DNA of 5,270 bases from Clostridia bacterium (GTDB lineage: Bacteria > Bacillota > Sulfobacillia > SLMV01): contig SLGS01000171.1 in NCBI GenBank assembly GCA_007136565.1, forward strand, positions 1-5,270. Reading direction: 5' to 3'. The notes beneath the pieces were generated by a model. That model did no database searches. It saw only the letters and a list, made by a program, of their open reading frames with translations, and was not told where the DNA came from. The position numbers and the translations under genes are program-made. Numbering within the stretch: position 1 is the first letter of the stretch; each line of letters begins with the position of its first letter. Below, one piece after another: positions 1 through 5,270 of the stretch.

Positions 1-3
1 GGG

Positions 4-38
4 ACGCTGGCGCGCCGCCCCGGGGCGGCCGGAAGCGT
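4..38. repeat. GC-rich palindrome with outer complementary arms
   Basis: Positions 14-29 are a perfect 16-bp palindrome (GCCGCCCC/GGGGCGGC). ACGCT at 4-8 and AGCGT at 34-38 are also perfectly complementary, so a two-part stem with an internal loop is possible. A second small hairpin follows at 40-52. No T run follows, so this is not a canonical intrinsic terminator. It could be the end of an upstream transcription unit, part of a structured leader, or chance in GC-rich DNA. Confidence 0.4.
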
Positions 39-94
39 GCCTCCGGGGGAGGACTTACCCGGCCCAAAGCGAAGGATTAGACGGCCCTCGTAGA

Positions 95-117
95 GGTATC
101 GCGGTATCGTTATCGAT
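95..117. repeat. TATCG short direct-repeat cluster
   Basis: GGTATCG occurs at 95-101 and again at 103-109, an 8-bp period. A third TATCG lies at 111-115, inside TATCGAT (111-117). The cluster sits 33-55 nt upstream of the first start codon and stands out as the least GC-rich part of the leader. It could be an operator or part of a promoter. No regulator is encoded in the window, and the copies are too short to exclude chance. Confidence 0.35.
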
Positions 118-133
118 GAAAAGCGTGGGCCGA

Positions 134-142
134 GGGGGAGGG
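134..142 (+). promoter_or_regulatory. Shine-Dalgarno site for the amidohydrolase GTG start
   Basis: The purine run GGGGGAGGG includes GGAGG at 137-141, leaving 8 nt before GTG at 150. The next in-frame ATG at 162 would lie 20 nt from this site and has no better one, so the SD selects GTG 150. Confidence 0.7.
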
Positions 143-149
143 ATCTCTT

Positions 150-1811
150 GTGATTCGCGAAATGGATGCGAGCCCTGACCTGATACTGGTCGACGGGCCG
201 ATATACTCGCCGGGACTCGGGGGTACAGCGCCCACCGGGCTGGCGGTCAAAGGCGAAGCGGTGGTGGCCGTGGGGGATGCCGAGGAGGTCCGCGCGATGG
301 CCGGGGAAAGAACCCGGACCATCTCCCTTCGGGGTAGGAGCGCCATCCCGGGAATCGTGGATTCCCACAACCACCTGGTCACGGCCGGTTCCCACATGGT
401 TGACGGTATACTCCTGTTCGACGCCGAGAACATCGAGCAGTTAAAGGAAGGGGTCGCCCACCGCGCGGCGGAACTGCCGCCGGGATCCTGGGTGACCGGG
501 GCGGGATGGATAGAGAGCCAATTCGAGGAATGGCGCATGCCCCATCGCAGCGACTTGGACGAAGCGGCCCCGGATCACCCGGTGATCCTCGACCGCCTCT
601 TCGCCATGAGTGCGGTGAATACCAGGGCCCTGGAGGCGGCGGGTATTGGCCGCCACGATCCGCCGGGTATGCGGGGCACCATAGAGCGGGATGCCTCGGG
701 TGAACCCACGGGTATTCTCCGCGACGGCGCGCAGGAGCTGGTTCGCCGGGCGATGCCCCGGGAAGACTCCGCGACCAGATTGCGCAGGCTCGAGGAGTAC
801 ATCGAGACCGCTGCCCGCGAGTACGTACGCTGGGGTATAACGACGGTGTTGGACCCGGGGGTTCCCCCGGAAGTAATGAAGGCTTATTGGACCGCCGTAC
901 TCGACGAGGGGTTGCCGCTGGGCCTAAACGCGATGCCCCTGTGGCACGGACTTCGTCCCGGCGAGGAGCGCGACCTCGATGCCCTCCTGGATCACGTGGG
1001 GGTGTTCACCGGTTTCGGGGATGCCCGTCTTCGCCTGGGTGCTCTGAAGATGGCCCTCGATGGCGGGCTGGGTAGTCGCAGCTCGTGGATGTACGAGCCC
1101 TTCCTCGACGGTCGCCGGACCGAGACGCCCCTTCGCTTCGATCCCGACGACATCGATGGATTCTTCCGCGCAGCCACCGAGGCGGGTTGGTCCATAGGCA
1201 TTCACTGTTGCGGCGACCGGGCGCAGGATGTTGCGTGTGCGGCCTTCGACGGACTTGCGGCCCCCCGGCTGGAATCCGCGACCCGCCACAACGTCATACA
1301 CGGGTACTTCCCGACGGAGTATTCCCTCGAGATCATGGCGCGTCGCGACATCGCCGTCTCCGTTCAACCCGGGTTCATATGGGTGGAGGGCGATCTCTAC
1401 GAGACGGTAATGGAACGCGAAAAGCTCGCCGGCTTCAAGCCCCTCCGCACCTACCTGGATCGCGGGATACGCGTGGCCATGAATTCCGACATGACCTCCG
1501 CGCACTACAATCCGTTTTGGGGGCTGCACAGTGCGGTCACCCGCGAGACGGCGCGGGGTTCTCGACTCGGGGACTCCCAGTGCGTGGATCGATTCGAAGC
1601 CCTGGAGATGATGACCCTAGGCGGAGCCTATCTTTGCAGCGAAGAGGATATCAAGGGTTCCCTCGAACCCGGGAAGCGCGCGGATATCGCGGTACTGGAC
1701 CGAGACTTCGGCGCGATTTCCGACGCTTCTTTGAGGGATCTCACCGTCGCCGCGACCGTCGTCGGCGGAGAAATAGTACATGGGGAGGACGAGGCCCGGT
1801 GCGAAGGATAG
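150..1811 (+). CDS. Amidohydrolase family 3 (YtcJ-type) metal-dependent hydrolase
   Basis: Predicted cytosolic metal-dependent hydrolase of 553 aa, a normal length for YtcJ/amidohydrolase family 3 proteins. The substrate is unknown; relatives cleave C-N bonds, including N-substituted formamides. An N-terminal beta segment (LILVDG, near residue 11) leads to the metal motif DSHNH (D71, H73, H75). Next come K300 in LKMALDGG, the position of the family's conserved lysine, then H352 in IHCCGD, H384, and D447 in MNSDM. The C-terminal GSLEPGKRADIAVLD is the typical return to the small beta domain. I see no signal peptide or membrane segment. Two active-site neighbourhoods deviate from the usual pattern: HCCGD replaces the common HAxGD, and RHNVIH replaces RxRIEH. 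The gene opens the operon and its 3' end overlaps the next gene by 13 nt. Family assignment is firm; metabolic role is not. Confidence 0.9.
   Translation: MIREMDASPDLILVDGPIYSPGLGGTAPTGLAVKGEAVVAVGDAEEVRAMAGERTRTISLRGRSAIPGIVDSHNHLVTAGSHMVDGILLFDAENIEQLKEGVAHRAAELPPGSWVTGAGWIESQFEEWRMPHRSDLDEAAPDHPVILDRLFAMSAVNTRALEAAGIGRHDPPGMRGTIERDASGEPTGILRDGAQELVRRAMPREDSATRLRRLEEYIETAAREYVRWGITTVLDPGVPPEVMKAYWTAVLDEGLPLGLNAMPLWHGLRPGEERDLDALLDHVGVFTGFGDARLRLGALKMALDGGLGSRSSWMYEPFLDGRRTETPLRFDPDDIDGFFRAATEAGWSIGIHCCGDRAQDVACAAFDGLAAPRLESATRHNVIHGYFPTEYSLEIMARRDIAVSVQPGFIWVEGDLYETVMEREKLAGFKPLRTYLDRGIRVAMNSDMTSAHYNPFWGLHSAVTRETARGSRLGDSQCVDRFEALEMMTLGGAYLCSEEDIKGSLEPGKRADIAVLDRDFGAISDASLRDLTVAATVVGGEIVHGEDEARCEG
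1782..1788 (+). promoter_or_regulatory. Shine-Dalgarno site for fumarase alpha inside the amidohydrolase gene
   Basis: GGGGAGG lies within the last codons of the amidohydrolase gene, 10 nt before GTG 1799. This supports a start that overlaps the upstream stop codon (1809-1811), and therefore likely translational coupling. Confidence 0.6.
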
Positions 1812-2641
1812 AGGTAGATAGGATCACCGAGGCCGTGGCCCACCTGGCCACGGAGAGCAATTACCGCCTGGACGGCGATTACCTGGCTACGCTTCGACGA
1901 GCCCTGGATGAGGAGGATTCCCCCGACGCCCTGCCGGTTCTCCGAGACCTCATGGAGAACGCTGGTCTCGCCGCCGAGGGAGGTGCACCGCTTTGCCAGG
2001 ATACCGGCGTAGCGGTGGTATTCCTGGAACTCGGCCAGGAGGTGAATCTGGTCGGGGGTGACCTCCGCGGTGCTGTGGACGAGGGCGTCCGAAGGGGCTA
2101 TCGGCAGGGCTATCTTAGGAATTCCGTCGTTCGCGATCCGCTGCTTCGCGAGAACACCGGGGACAACACCCCCGCCGTGTTGCACGTGGATATGGTTCCC
2201 GGTGACGGGCTGACGATATGGTTTCTGCCCAAGGGGGCCGGCAGCGAGAACATGAGCCGATCGGCCATGCTGCGACCTGCCGACGGCAGGCGGGGAGTGA
2301 TGGATTTCGTCGTGGATGCGGTGCGGCTCGCCGGAGCCAGTGCCTGCCCGCCCCTGGTGGTGGGTGTCGGGATCGGGGGGACCTTCGATATGGCCCCCCT
2401 GTTGGCCAAGAAGGCACTCCTCAGGCCATCGGGTTCGGCCAACCCGGCCGAACACATCGCGGCGCTGGAGCGAGATATGCTCGCCGAGGTGAACCGGCTG
2501 GGGATCGGGGCGGGCGGTTTCGGTGGGCGGACCACGGCGCTGGCGGTAAACGTCCTGACCCAACCGTGCCACATCGCGTCTTTGCCCGTGGCCGTCAACC
2601 TGCAGTGTCACGCCCACCGGGTCGGCAAGATCGAGGTATAG
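1799..2641 (+). CDS. Class I fumarate hydratase, alpha (N-terminal) subunit
   Basis: Alpha subunit of a two-subunit, iron-sulfur fumarase (TtdA/FumA N-terminal family), reversibly hydrating fumarate to malate in the cytosol. The protein is 280 aa, the usual size. Three cysteines match the expected [4Fe-4S] ligands: C66 in LCQDTG, C183 in SACPPLVVGVGIGG and C270 in LQCHAHR. Other family blocks are LRENTGDNTPA (116-126), the GAGSEN motif (146-151) and HIASLPVAVN (258-267). GTG 1799 is preferred because it has an SD at 1782-1788 and gives the family N-terminus (RIEVDRITEAVAHL). The frame stays open far upstream, but that part is out-of-frame noise over the amidohydrolase. The beta subunit follows 15 nt downstream. 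L-tartrate dehydratase has the same architecture, but malic enzyme and sucC next door favour fumarase. An oxygen-sensitive cluster would fit an anaerobe. Confidence 0.92.
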   Translation: MRRIEVDRITEAVAHLATESNYRLDGDYLATLRRALDEEDSPDALPVLRDLMENAGLAAEGGAPLCQDTGVAVVFLELGQEVNLVGGDLRGAVDEGVRRGYRQGYLRNSVVRDPLLRENTGDNTPAVLHVDMVPGDGLTIWFLPKGAGSENMSRSAMLRPADGRRGVMDFVVDAVRLAGASACPPLVVGVGIGGTFDMAPLLAKKALLRPSGSANPAEHIAALERDMLAEVNRLGIGAGGFGGRTTALAVNVLTQPCHIASLPVAVNLQCHAHRVGKIEV

Positions 2642-2649
2642 GAGAGGGG
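2641..2649 (+). promoter_or_regulatory. Shine-Dalgarno site for fumarase beta
   Basis: GGAGAGGGG begins on the last base of the alpha-subunit stop codon and ends 7 nt before ATG 2657, fixing the beta-subunit start in the 15-nt gap between the two genes. Confidence 0.6.
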
Positions 2650-2656
2650 TCCCGAG

Positions 2657-3244
2657 ATGGTGCTCAGGTTGAACACGCCCCTGGACGGCGAAACCGCGCG
2701 GGAATTGAGGATCGGAGATCGCGTCGAGTTGTTCGGTGACATTTACGCCGCCCGGGACGCGGCCCATAAGAGGATGGTGGAACTGTTGGCGGTGGGCGAG
2801 GACCTACCCTTTGACATCCGCGGTGCCGTCATATACTACGTGGGACCGACTCCCCCGCGACCGGGGCGCCCCATCGGCGCGGCCGGACCCACCACATCTT
2901 CGCGGATGGACCCCTACACGGAAACCTTGCTCGAGCGCGGCCTTCGGGGGATGATAGGTAAGGGTCCGCGATCCCAGGATGTGGTGCAGGCCCTGGCGAG
3001 GCACGGTGCCGTGTATTTCGCGGCCACCGGTGGAGCCGGAGCCCTGTTGGCCGACACCATCGTCGAATCGGAGGTCGTGGCGTGGCCCGAACTGGGTCCC
3101 GAGGCCCTGCGGAGATTTTCCGTCGAGGGATTTCCCGCCGTGGTGGCCGTCGACGCCGCCGGCGGAGACCTTTATAGGATCGGACCCGAGCGCTACCGCG
3201 CCCGGGATAAGGTATTGAAAATGGGAGATGATACGCGTGAGTGA
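2657..3244 (+). CDS. Class I fumarate hydratase, beta (C-terminal) subunit
   Basis: Beta subunit of the same fumarase (TtdB/FumA C-terminal family), 195 aa, a usual length. It completes the active site with the alpha subunit. Diagnostic blocks in order: LRIGDRVELFGDIYAARDAAHKR (residues 17-39), with the ARDAAHKR signature at 32-39; the YYVGPTPPRPG region at 60-70; GPTTSSRMD (77-85), a substrate-binding and catalytic region in the family; MIGKG (99-103); and GGAGALLA (125-132). The ATG start has a close SD and matches the family's short N-terminus. The last codons overlap the malic enzyme gene by 8 nt (GTG 3237), so alpha, beta and malic enzyme are probably co-translated. Tartrate dehydratase beta is the only serious alternative. 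Confidence 0.92.
   Translation: MVLRLNTPLDGETARELRIGDRVELFGDIYAARDAAHKRMVELLAVGEDLPFDIRGAVIYYVGPTPPRPGRPIGAAGPTTSSRMDPYTETLLERGLRGMIGKGPRSQDVVQALARHGAVYFAATGGAGALLADTIVESEVVAWPELGPEALRRFSVEGFPAVVAVDAAGGDLYRIGPERYRARDKVLKMGDDTRE
3223..3227 (+). promoter_or_regulatory. Shine-Dalgarno site deciding the malic enzyme start
   Basis: GGGAG ends directly against the upstream ATG (3228), which leaves no spacer for that codon. It lies 9 nt before the in-frame GTG at 3237. Spacing therefore favours GTG 3237. Confidence 0.6.
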
Positions 3245-4490
3245 TGCCAAGCGTGGTGGCGACGAACTCAGGGAAGCGGCCCTCAAACTTCACAGCGAGA
3301 ACCGGGGGAAGCTGGCCATCAAGTCCAAGGTCCCCGTCCGAAACGGGCATGATCTCAGCCTCGCCTACACCCCCGGGGTGGCCGAGGCCTGTCGCGAGAT
3401 CGATGCCGATCCCGAGAAGGTCTTCGAATACACCAACCGCGGGAACCTGGTGGCCGTGGTCACCGACGGTTCCGCCGTGTTGGGCCTAGGTGACATAGGG
3501 CCCCTGGCGGCCTACCCGGTAATGGAGGGCAAGTGCATACTGTTTAAGGCCTTTGCCGGGGTGGATGCCATGCCCCTTTGCCTCGACACCCAGGACGTCG
3601 ACGAGATCGTGGACACCGTGGTCCGGGTCGCACCGACCTTCGGTTCCATCAACCTCGAGGACATCTCCGCTCCCCGCTGCTTCGATATAGAGGAAGCCCT
3701 GATCGAGCGCCTGGACATCCCCGTATTCCACGACGATCAACACGGTACCGCCGTCGTCGCGGGGGCCGCCCTGACCAACGCCCTGTCCGTGGCCGAAAAG
3801 GAAATCGGCGACGTGCGGGTGGTGGTCAACGGTGCCGGGGCCGCGGGATTGGCCACCTCGCGCCTGTTCCTATCCATGGGAGTAGGCGACGTGATACTTT
3901 GCGACATCGAGGGGGCCCTGTACGAGGGTTTCGAGGGTATCGCCAATCCCCGCCAAGAGGAGATGGCCCGCCTCACCAATGCCGAAAACATCGGGGGATC
4001 CCTGGCCGACGTGATGCGGGGTGCAGACGTGTTCGTGGGTCTTTCCGCCGGGGGCGTGGTGTCCGGTGATATGGTCCGCAGCATGGCCGAGCGCGCCGTG
4101 GTCATAGCCATGGCTAACCCGGTACCCGAGATTTACCCCGATGAGGCCCTGGAGGCCGGGGCCCTGGTCGTGGCCACGGGCCGCTCGGATTTCAAGAACC
4201 AGATCAACAACGTCCTGGCGTTCCCCGGTATAATGGCCGGGGCGATGAAGGTCAGGGCCAGTAGGATTAGCGAGGCCTCCAAGGCCGCCGCCGCCGAGGC
4301 CATAGCCTCAGCGGTGTCGCCGGGGGACCTGGGTCCCGATTTCATCATCCCCGGAGTATTCGATCCGGAGGTGGCACCGGGGGTAGCCGCCGCGGTGGCG
4401 GGCGCCGCCGTGGAGGAGGGATCGGCCAAGAATCCCGTCGACCCCGAGCGGGTGGCCCAGGCCGTTCGCGAGGAAGCCGGGATCTCGTAG
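3237..4490 (+). CDS. Malic enzyme (malate dehydrogenase, decarboxylating), NAD-type
   Basis: Interconverts malate with pyruvate and CO2 using NAD(P), in the cytosol. The 417 aa match short bacterial malic enzymes of about 400 aa, without the phosphotransacetylase-like tail of MaeB. Numbering from GTG 3237, the N-terminal malic domain has SLAYTPGVAE (41-50) with the likely catalytic Y44, EGKCILFK (97-104) with the likely catalytic K99, metal ligands in NLEDI (E141, D142), and HDDQHGTA (165-172). The Rossmann domain has NGAGAAGLA (198-206), then CDIEGA with D223 at the end of the second strand; an acid there usually favours NAD over NADP. ANPVPEI (293-299) and NQINNVLAFPGI (321-332) follow. ATG 3228 would add three residues but has no SD spacing. 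The start overlaps the fumarase beta stop, placing it just after fumarase in both operon and pathway. Confidence 0.92.
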   Translation: MSDAKRGGDELREAALKLHSENRGKLAIKSKVPVRNGHDLSLAYTPGVAEACREIDADPEKVFEYTNRGNLVAVVTDGSAVLGLGDIGPLAAYPVMEGKCILFKAFAGVDAMPLCLDTQDVDEIVDTVVRVAPTFGSINLEDISAPRCFDIEEALIERLDIPVFHDDQHGTAVVAGAALTNALSVAEKEIGDVRVVVNGAGAAGLATSRLFLSMGVGDVILCDIEGALYEGFEGIANPRQEEMARLTNAENIGGSLADVMRGADVFVGLSAGGVVSGDMVRSMAERAVVIAMANPVPEIYPDEALEAGALVVATGRSDFKNQINNVLAFPGIMAGAMKVRASRISEASKAAAAEAIASAVSPGDLGPDFIIPGVFDPEVAPGVAAAVAGAAVEEGSAKNPVDPERVAQAVREEAGIS

Positions 4491-4505
4491 ATTGTCCGTA
4501 TCGAT

Positions 4506-4514
4506 AGGAGGTGA
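4506..4514 (+). promoter_or_regulatory. Strong Shine-Dalgarno site placed remotely from the sucC start
   Basis: AGGAGGTGA is a 9-nt match to the consensus complement of the 16S rRNA 3' tail, the strongest in the window. The first in-frame downstream starts are ATG 4533 (18 nt away) and the family-conserved TTG 4554 (39 nt away), both beyond normal spacing. Folding of the following hairpin would bring TTG to about 7 nt. Confidence 0.55.
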
Positions 4515-4515
4515 G

Positions 4516-4547
4516 GGGATCACCGAAACGGGATGTTTCGGTGTCCC
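4516..4547 (+). repeat. Inverted repeat / hairpin upstream of sucC
   Basis: CACCGAAAC (4521-4529) and GTTTCGGTG (4535-4543) are perfect 9-bp inverted repeats around a 5-nt loop, GGGAT. GGG (4516-4518) can also pair with CCC (4545-4547) across a small internal loop (AT opposite T), giving 12 pairs in all. The lower-stem CCC is followed by GAGCAC, not a T run. The structure occupies almost all the sequence between the strong SD and TTG 4554. Confidence 0.7.
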
Positions 4548-4553
4548 GAGCAC

Positions 4554-5270
4554 TTGAAACTATACGAGTACATGGCAAAAAGGGTATTCGATCGCTACCA
4601 CATACCGATCCCCCGCGGTGAGGTCGCGGATTCGCCCGGGGAGGCCGCCGAGATCGCCCGCGAACTCGGGTGTCCGGTGGCCGTGAAGGCCCAGGTCCTC
4701 TCCGGCGGCCGGGGCAAGGCGGGGGGCATCGAGTTCGCCGAGGACCCCGACGGCGCCCGGGAGGCGGCCGCCCGTATCCTGGAGATGGAGATCAATGGGC
4801 TCGCCGTAGAACGGATCCTGGTAGAAGAGAAGCTCGCCATGGAGGGAGAACTGTACCTGGGGCTCATAATCGACCCCTCCAGTCGGGGCCCGCTGCTCAT
4901 AGCTTCGAGTAAAGGTGGCGTGGACATCGAGGAAGTTCCCGACCGCGACATCGTTCGAGAGAAGGTAGACGTCCGGTGGGGATTGTTCCCCTACCAGGTT
5001 AGGTCCATCACCTCCAGGATGGGGTTGACGGGGAAGGTGGCCCGCCACTTCGGCGAGGTCGCCATGGCTCTCTACCGCATGTTCAGGGAGGAAGACGCGG
5101 TGTTGACCGAGATCAATCCCCTGGCGATATGCGGGGACGGTGTCGTGGCGGCGGACGGTCGACTGACCGTCGATGATGATGCCGCTTTCAGACATCCCGA
5201 TACCCCGGATACCGAGGAAAAATCCGATCTCGAGCGAGAGATAGGAGACCTCGGGCTCTCCTACGTACCC
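4554..5270 (+). CDS. sucC: Succinyl-CoA synthetase (ADP/GDP-forming) beta subunit, 3' truncated by window end
   Basis: Beta subunit of succinyl-CoA synthetase, which couples succinyl-CoA and succinate interconversion to ATP or GDP. The first 239 residues are present of about 380-390 usual. The N-terminus KLYEYMAKRVFDRYHIPIPRG is the family opening, which fixes TTG 4554 as start by homology. The ATP-grasp domain shows VKAQVLSGGRGKAGGI (44-59), with K45 and the glycine loop that contact the nucleotide. LTEINPLAI (184-192) carries E186 and N188, and D201 in ADGR lies where family members bind Mg. The end, GLSYVP, leads into the conserved YVxLDG block. The usual partner sucD is expected just downstream but is not visible. 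No SD sits at normal distance from TTG. ATG 4533 would add seven non-conserved residues (MFRCPEH), and ATG 4572 would remove the conserved KLYEY. Confidence 0.93.
   Translation, partial: MKLYEYMAKRVFDRYHIPIPRGEVADSPGEAAEIARELGCPVAVKAQVLSGGRGKAGGIEFAEDPDGAREAAARILEMEINGLAVERILVEEKLAMEGELYLGLIIDPSSRGPLLIASSKGGVDIEEVPDRDIVREKVDVRWGLFPYQVRSITSRMGLTGKVARHFGEVAMALYRMFREEDAVLTEINPLAICGDGVVAADGRLTVDDDAAFRHPDTPDTEEKSDLEREIGDLGLSYVP

Larger units (their letters stand above)
1..149. other. Leader region without a confirmed gene
   Basis: No gene can be confirmed upstream of the amidohydrolase. All three forward frames are open over the first ~78 bases, as expected for such GC-rich DNA. One of them ends at TAG 78-80 with a basic tail ending RPKAKD and could be the last residues of an upstream gene, but this cannot be shown from so short a piece. 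The stretch holds a GC palindrome (14-29), a small hairpin (CCTCC 40-44 with GGAGG 48-52) and repeated TATCG motifs (97-115). I found no convincing -35/-10 promoter pair and no RNA family I recognise. Confidence 0.5.
4491..4553 (+). promoter_or_regulatory. Malic enzyme-sucC intergenic region with a remote SD and hairpin
   Basis: This 63-nt gap is the only sizeable one inside the operon. It contains TATCGAT at 4499-4505 (also found in the leader at 111-117) and a near-perfect SD, AGGAGGTGA, at 4506-4514. A hairpin follows, and then the sucC start region. No T run follows the hairpin, so termination is unlikely. No start codon lies at normal distance from the SD. The elements together look like a translational control region for sucC. 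Confidence 0.55.

Noticed and set aside
14..52. GC-rich hairpins as an intrinsic terminator
   Set aside because: No T run follows either stem; downstream is GACTTACCC, so the canonical form is missing.
3..80. Open frame ending at TAG 78-80 as the tail of an upstream gene
   Set aside because: Plausible, but all three frames are open here and the ~25 low-complexity residues carry no motif, so it is not called as a gene.
855..870. Inverted repeat CCGGGGG-TT-CCCCCGG
   Set aside because: It lies inside the amidohydrolase coding sequence (DPGVPPE). The run follows from Pro/Gly/Val codons in GC-rich DNA, and the 2-nt spacer gives a poor hairpin loop.
924..1529. Antisense open frame (201 codons) opposite the amidohydrolase
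   Set aside because: No family features; explained by GC-rich third positions of the real gene.
1085..1798. Forward open frame extending the fumarase alpha frame upstream through the amidohydrolase gene
   Set aside because: The translation is arginine- and proline-rich with no family similarity. It overlaps strongly conserved amidohydrolase motifs, and a good SD plus the family N-terminus mark the start at GTG 1799.
1628..2767. Long antisense open frame (379 codons) opposite the fumarase alpha gene
   Set aside because: Its composition is that of a GC-rich shadow frame, with no recognisable domain. The opposite strand carries conserved cluster cysteines and family motifs throughout.
4533..4553. 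ATG 4533 as the sucC start
   Set aside because: It would add MFRCPEH, absent from the usual SucC N-terminus. It lies 18 nt from the SD, and its codon lies in the loop and stem of the hairpin. TTG 4554 gives the family-typical opening KLYEY.
4560..5195. Antisense open frame (211 codons) opposite sucC
   Set aside because: No recognisable domain; it mirrors the codon bias of sucC, whose ATP-grasp motifs are clear on the + strand.

Overview
The window is GC-rich and tightly packed on the + strand. It holds one apparent operon of four complete genes and the first part of a fifth. It looks bacterial: strong Shine-Dalgarno (SD) sequences, GTG/TTG starts, short overlaps and no introns. Despite the high GC, ATA (Ile) and AGG (Arg) codons are used freely. 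This argues against Streptomyces-like actinobacteria and fits a thermophilic and/or anaerobic high-GC lineage, such as a deep anaerobic actinobacterium, a Desulfotomaculum/Pelotomaculum-type firmicute or a synergistete. That placement is inference only; nothing here fixes the phylum.

Layout. Positions 1-149 form a leader with no gene I can confirm. It contains a 16-bp GC palindrome, a small second hairpin and a cluster of TATCG repeats. An amidohydrolase family 3 (YtcJ-type) gene runs 150-1811. It overlaps the alpha subunit of a two-subunit class I [4Fe-4S] fumarase (1799-2641), followed by the beta subunit (2657-3244). The beta subunit overlaps a NAD(P)-type malic enzyme (best start 3237, end 4490). 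After a 63-nt gap comes the start of the succinyl-CoA synthetase beta subunit, sucC (4554, running off the window end).

How they work together. Fumarase interconverts fumarate and malate, malic enzyme links malate to pyruvate plus CO2, and succinyl-CoA synthetase links succinate to succinyl-CoA. With a succinate dehydrogenase/fumarate reductase encoded elsewhere, they form the C4-dicarboxylate arm between pyruvate and succinyl-CoA. Anaerobes use this arm in propionate (methylmalonyl-CoA) metabolism or in a partial TCA cycle. The amidohydrolase has no assigned substrate; its 13-nt overlap with the fumarase alpha gene suggests co-translation.

The most unusual feature is in the malic enzyme-sucC gap. 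A 9-nt SD match lies 39 nt upstream of the family-conserved TTG start of sucC, too far for normal initiation. The intervening RNA can fold into a hairpin that would reduce the effective spacing to about 7 nt. Otherwise the genes are recognisable members of known families, and I see no mobile element, CRISPR array, tRNA or rRNA.
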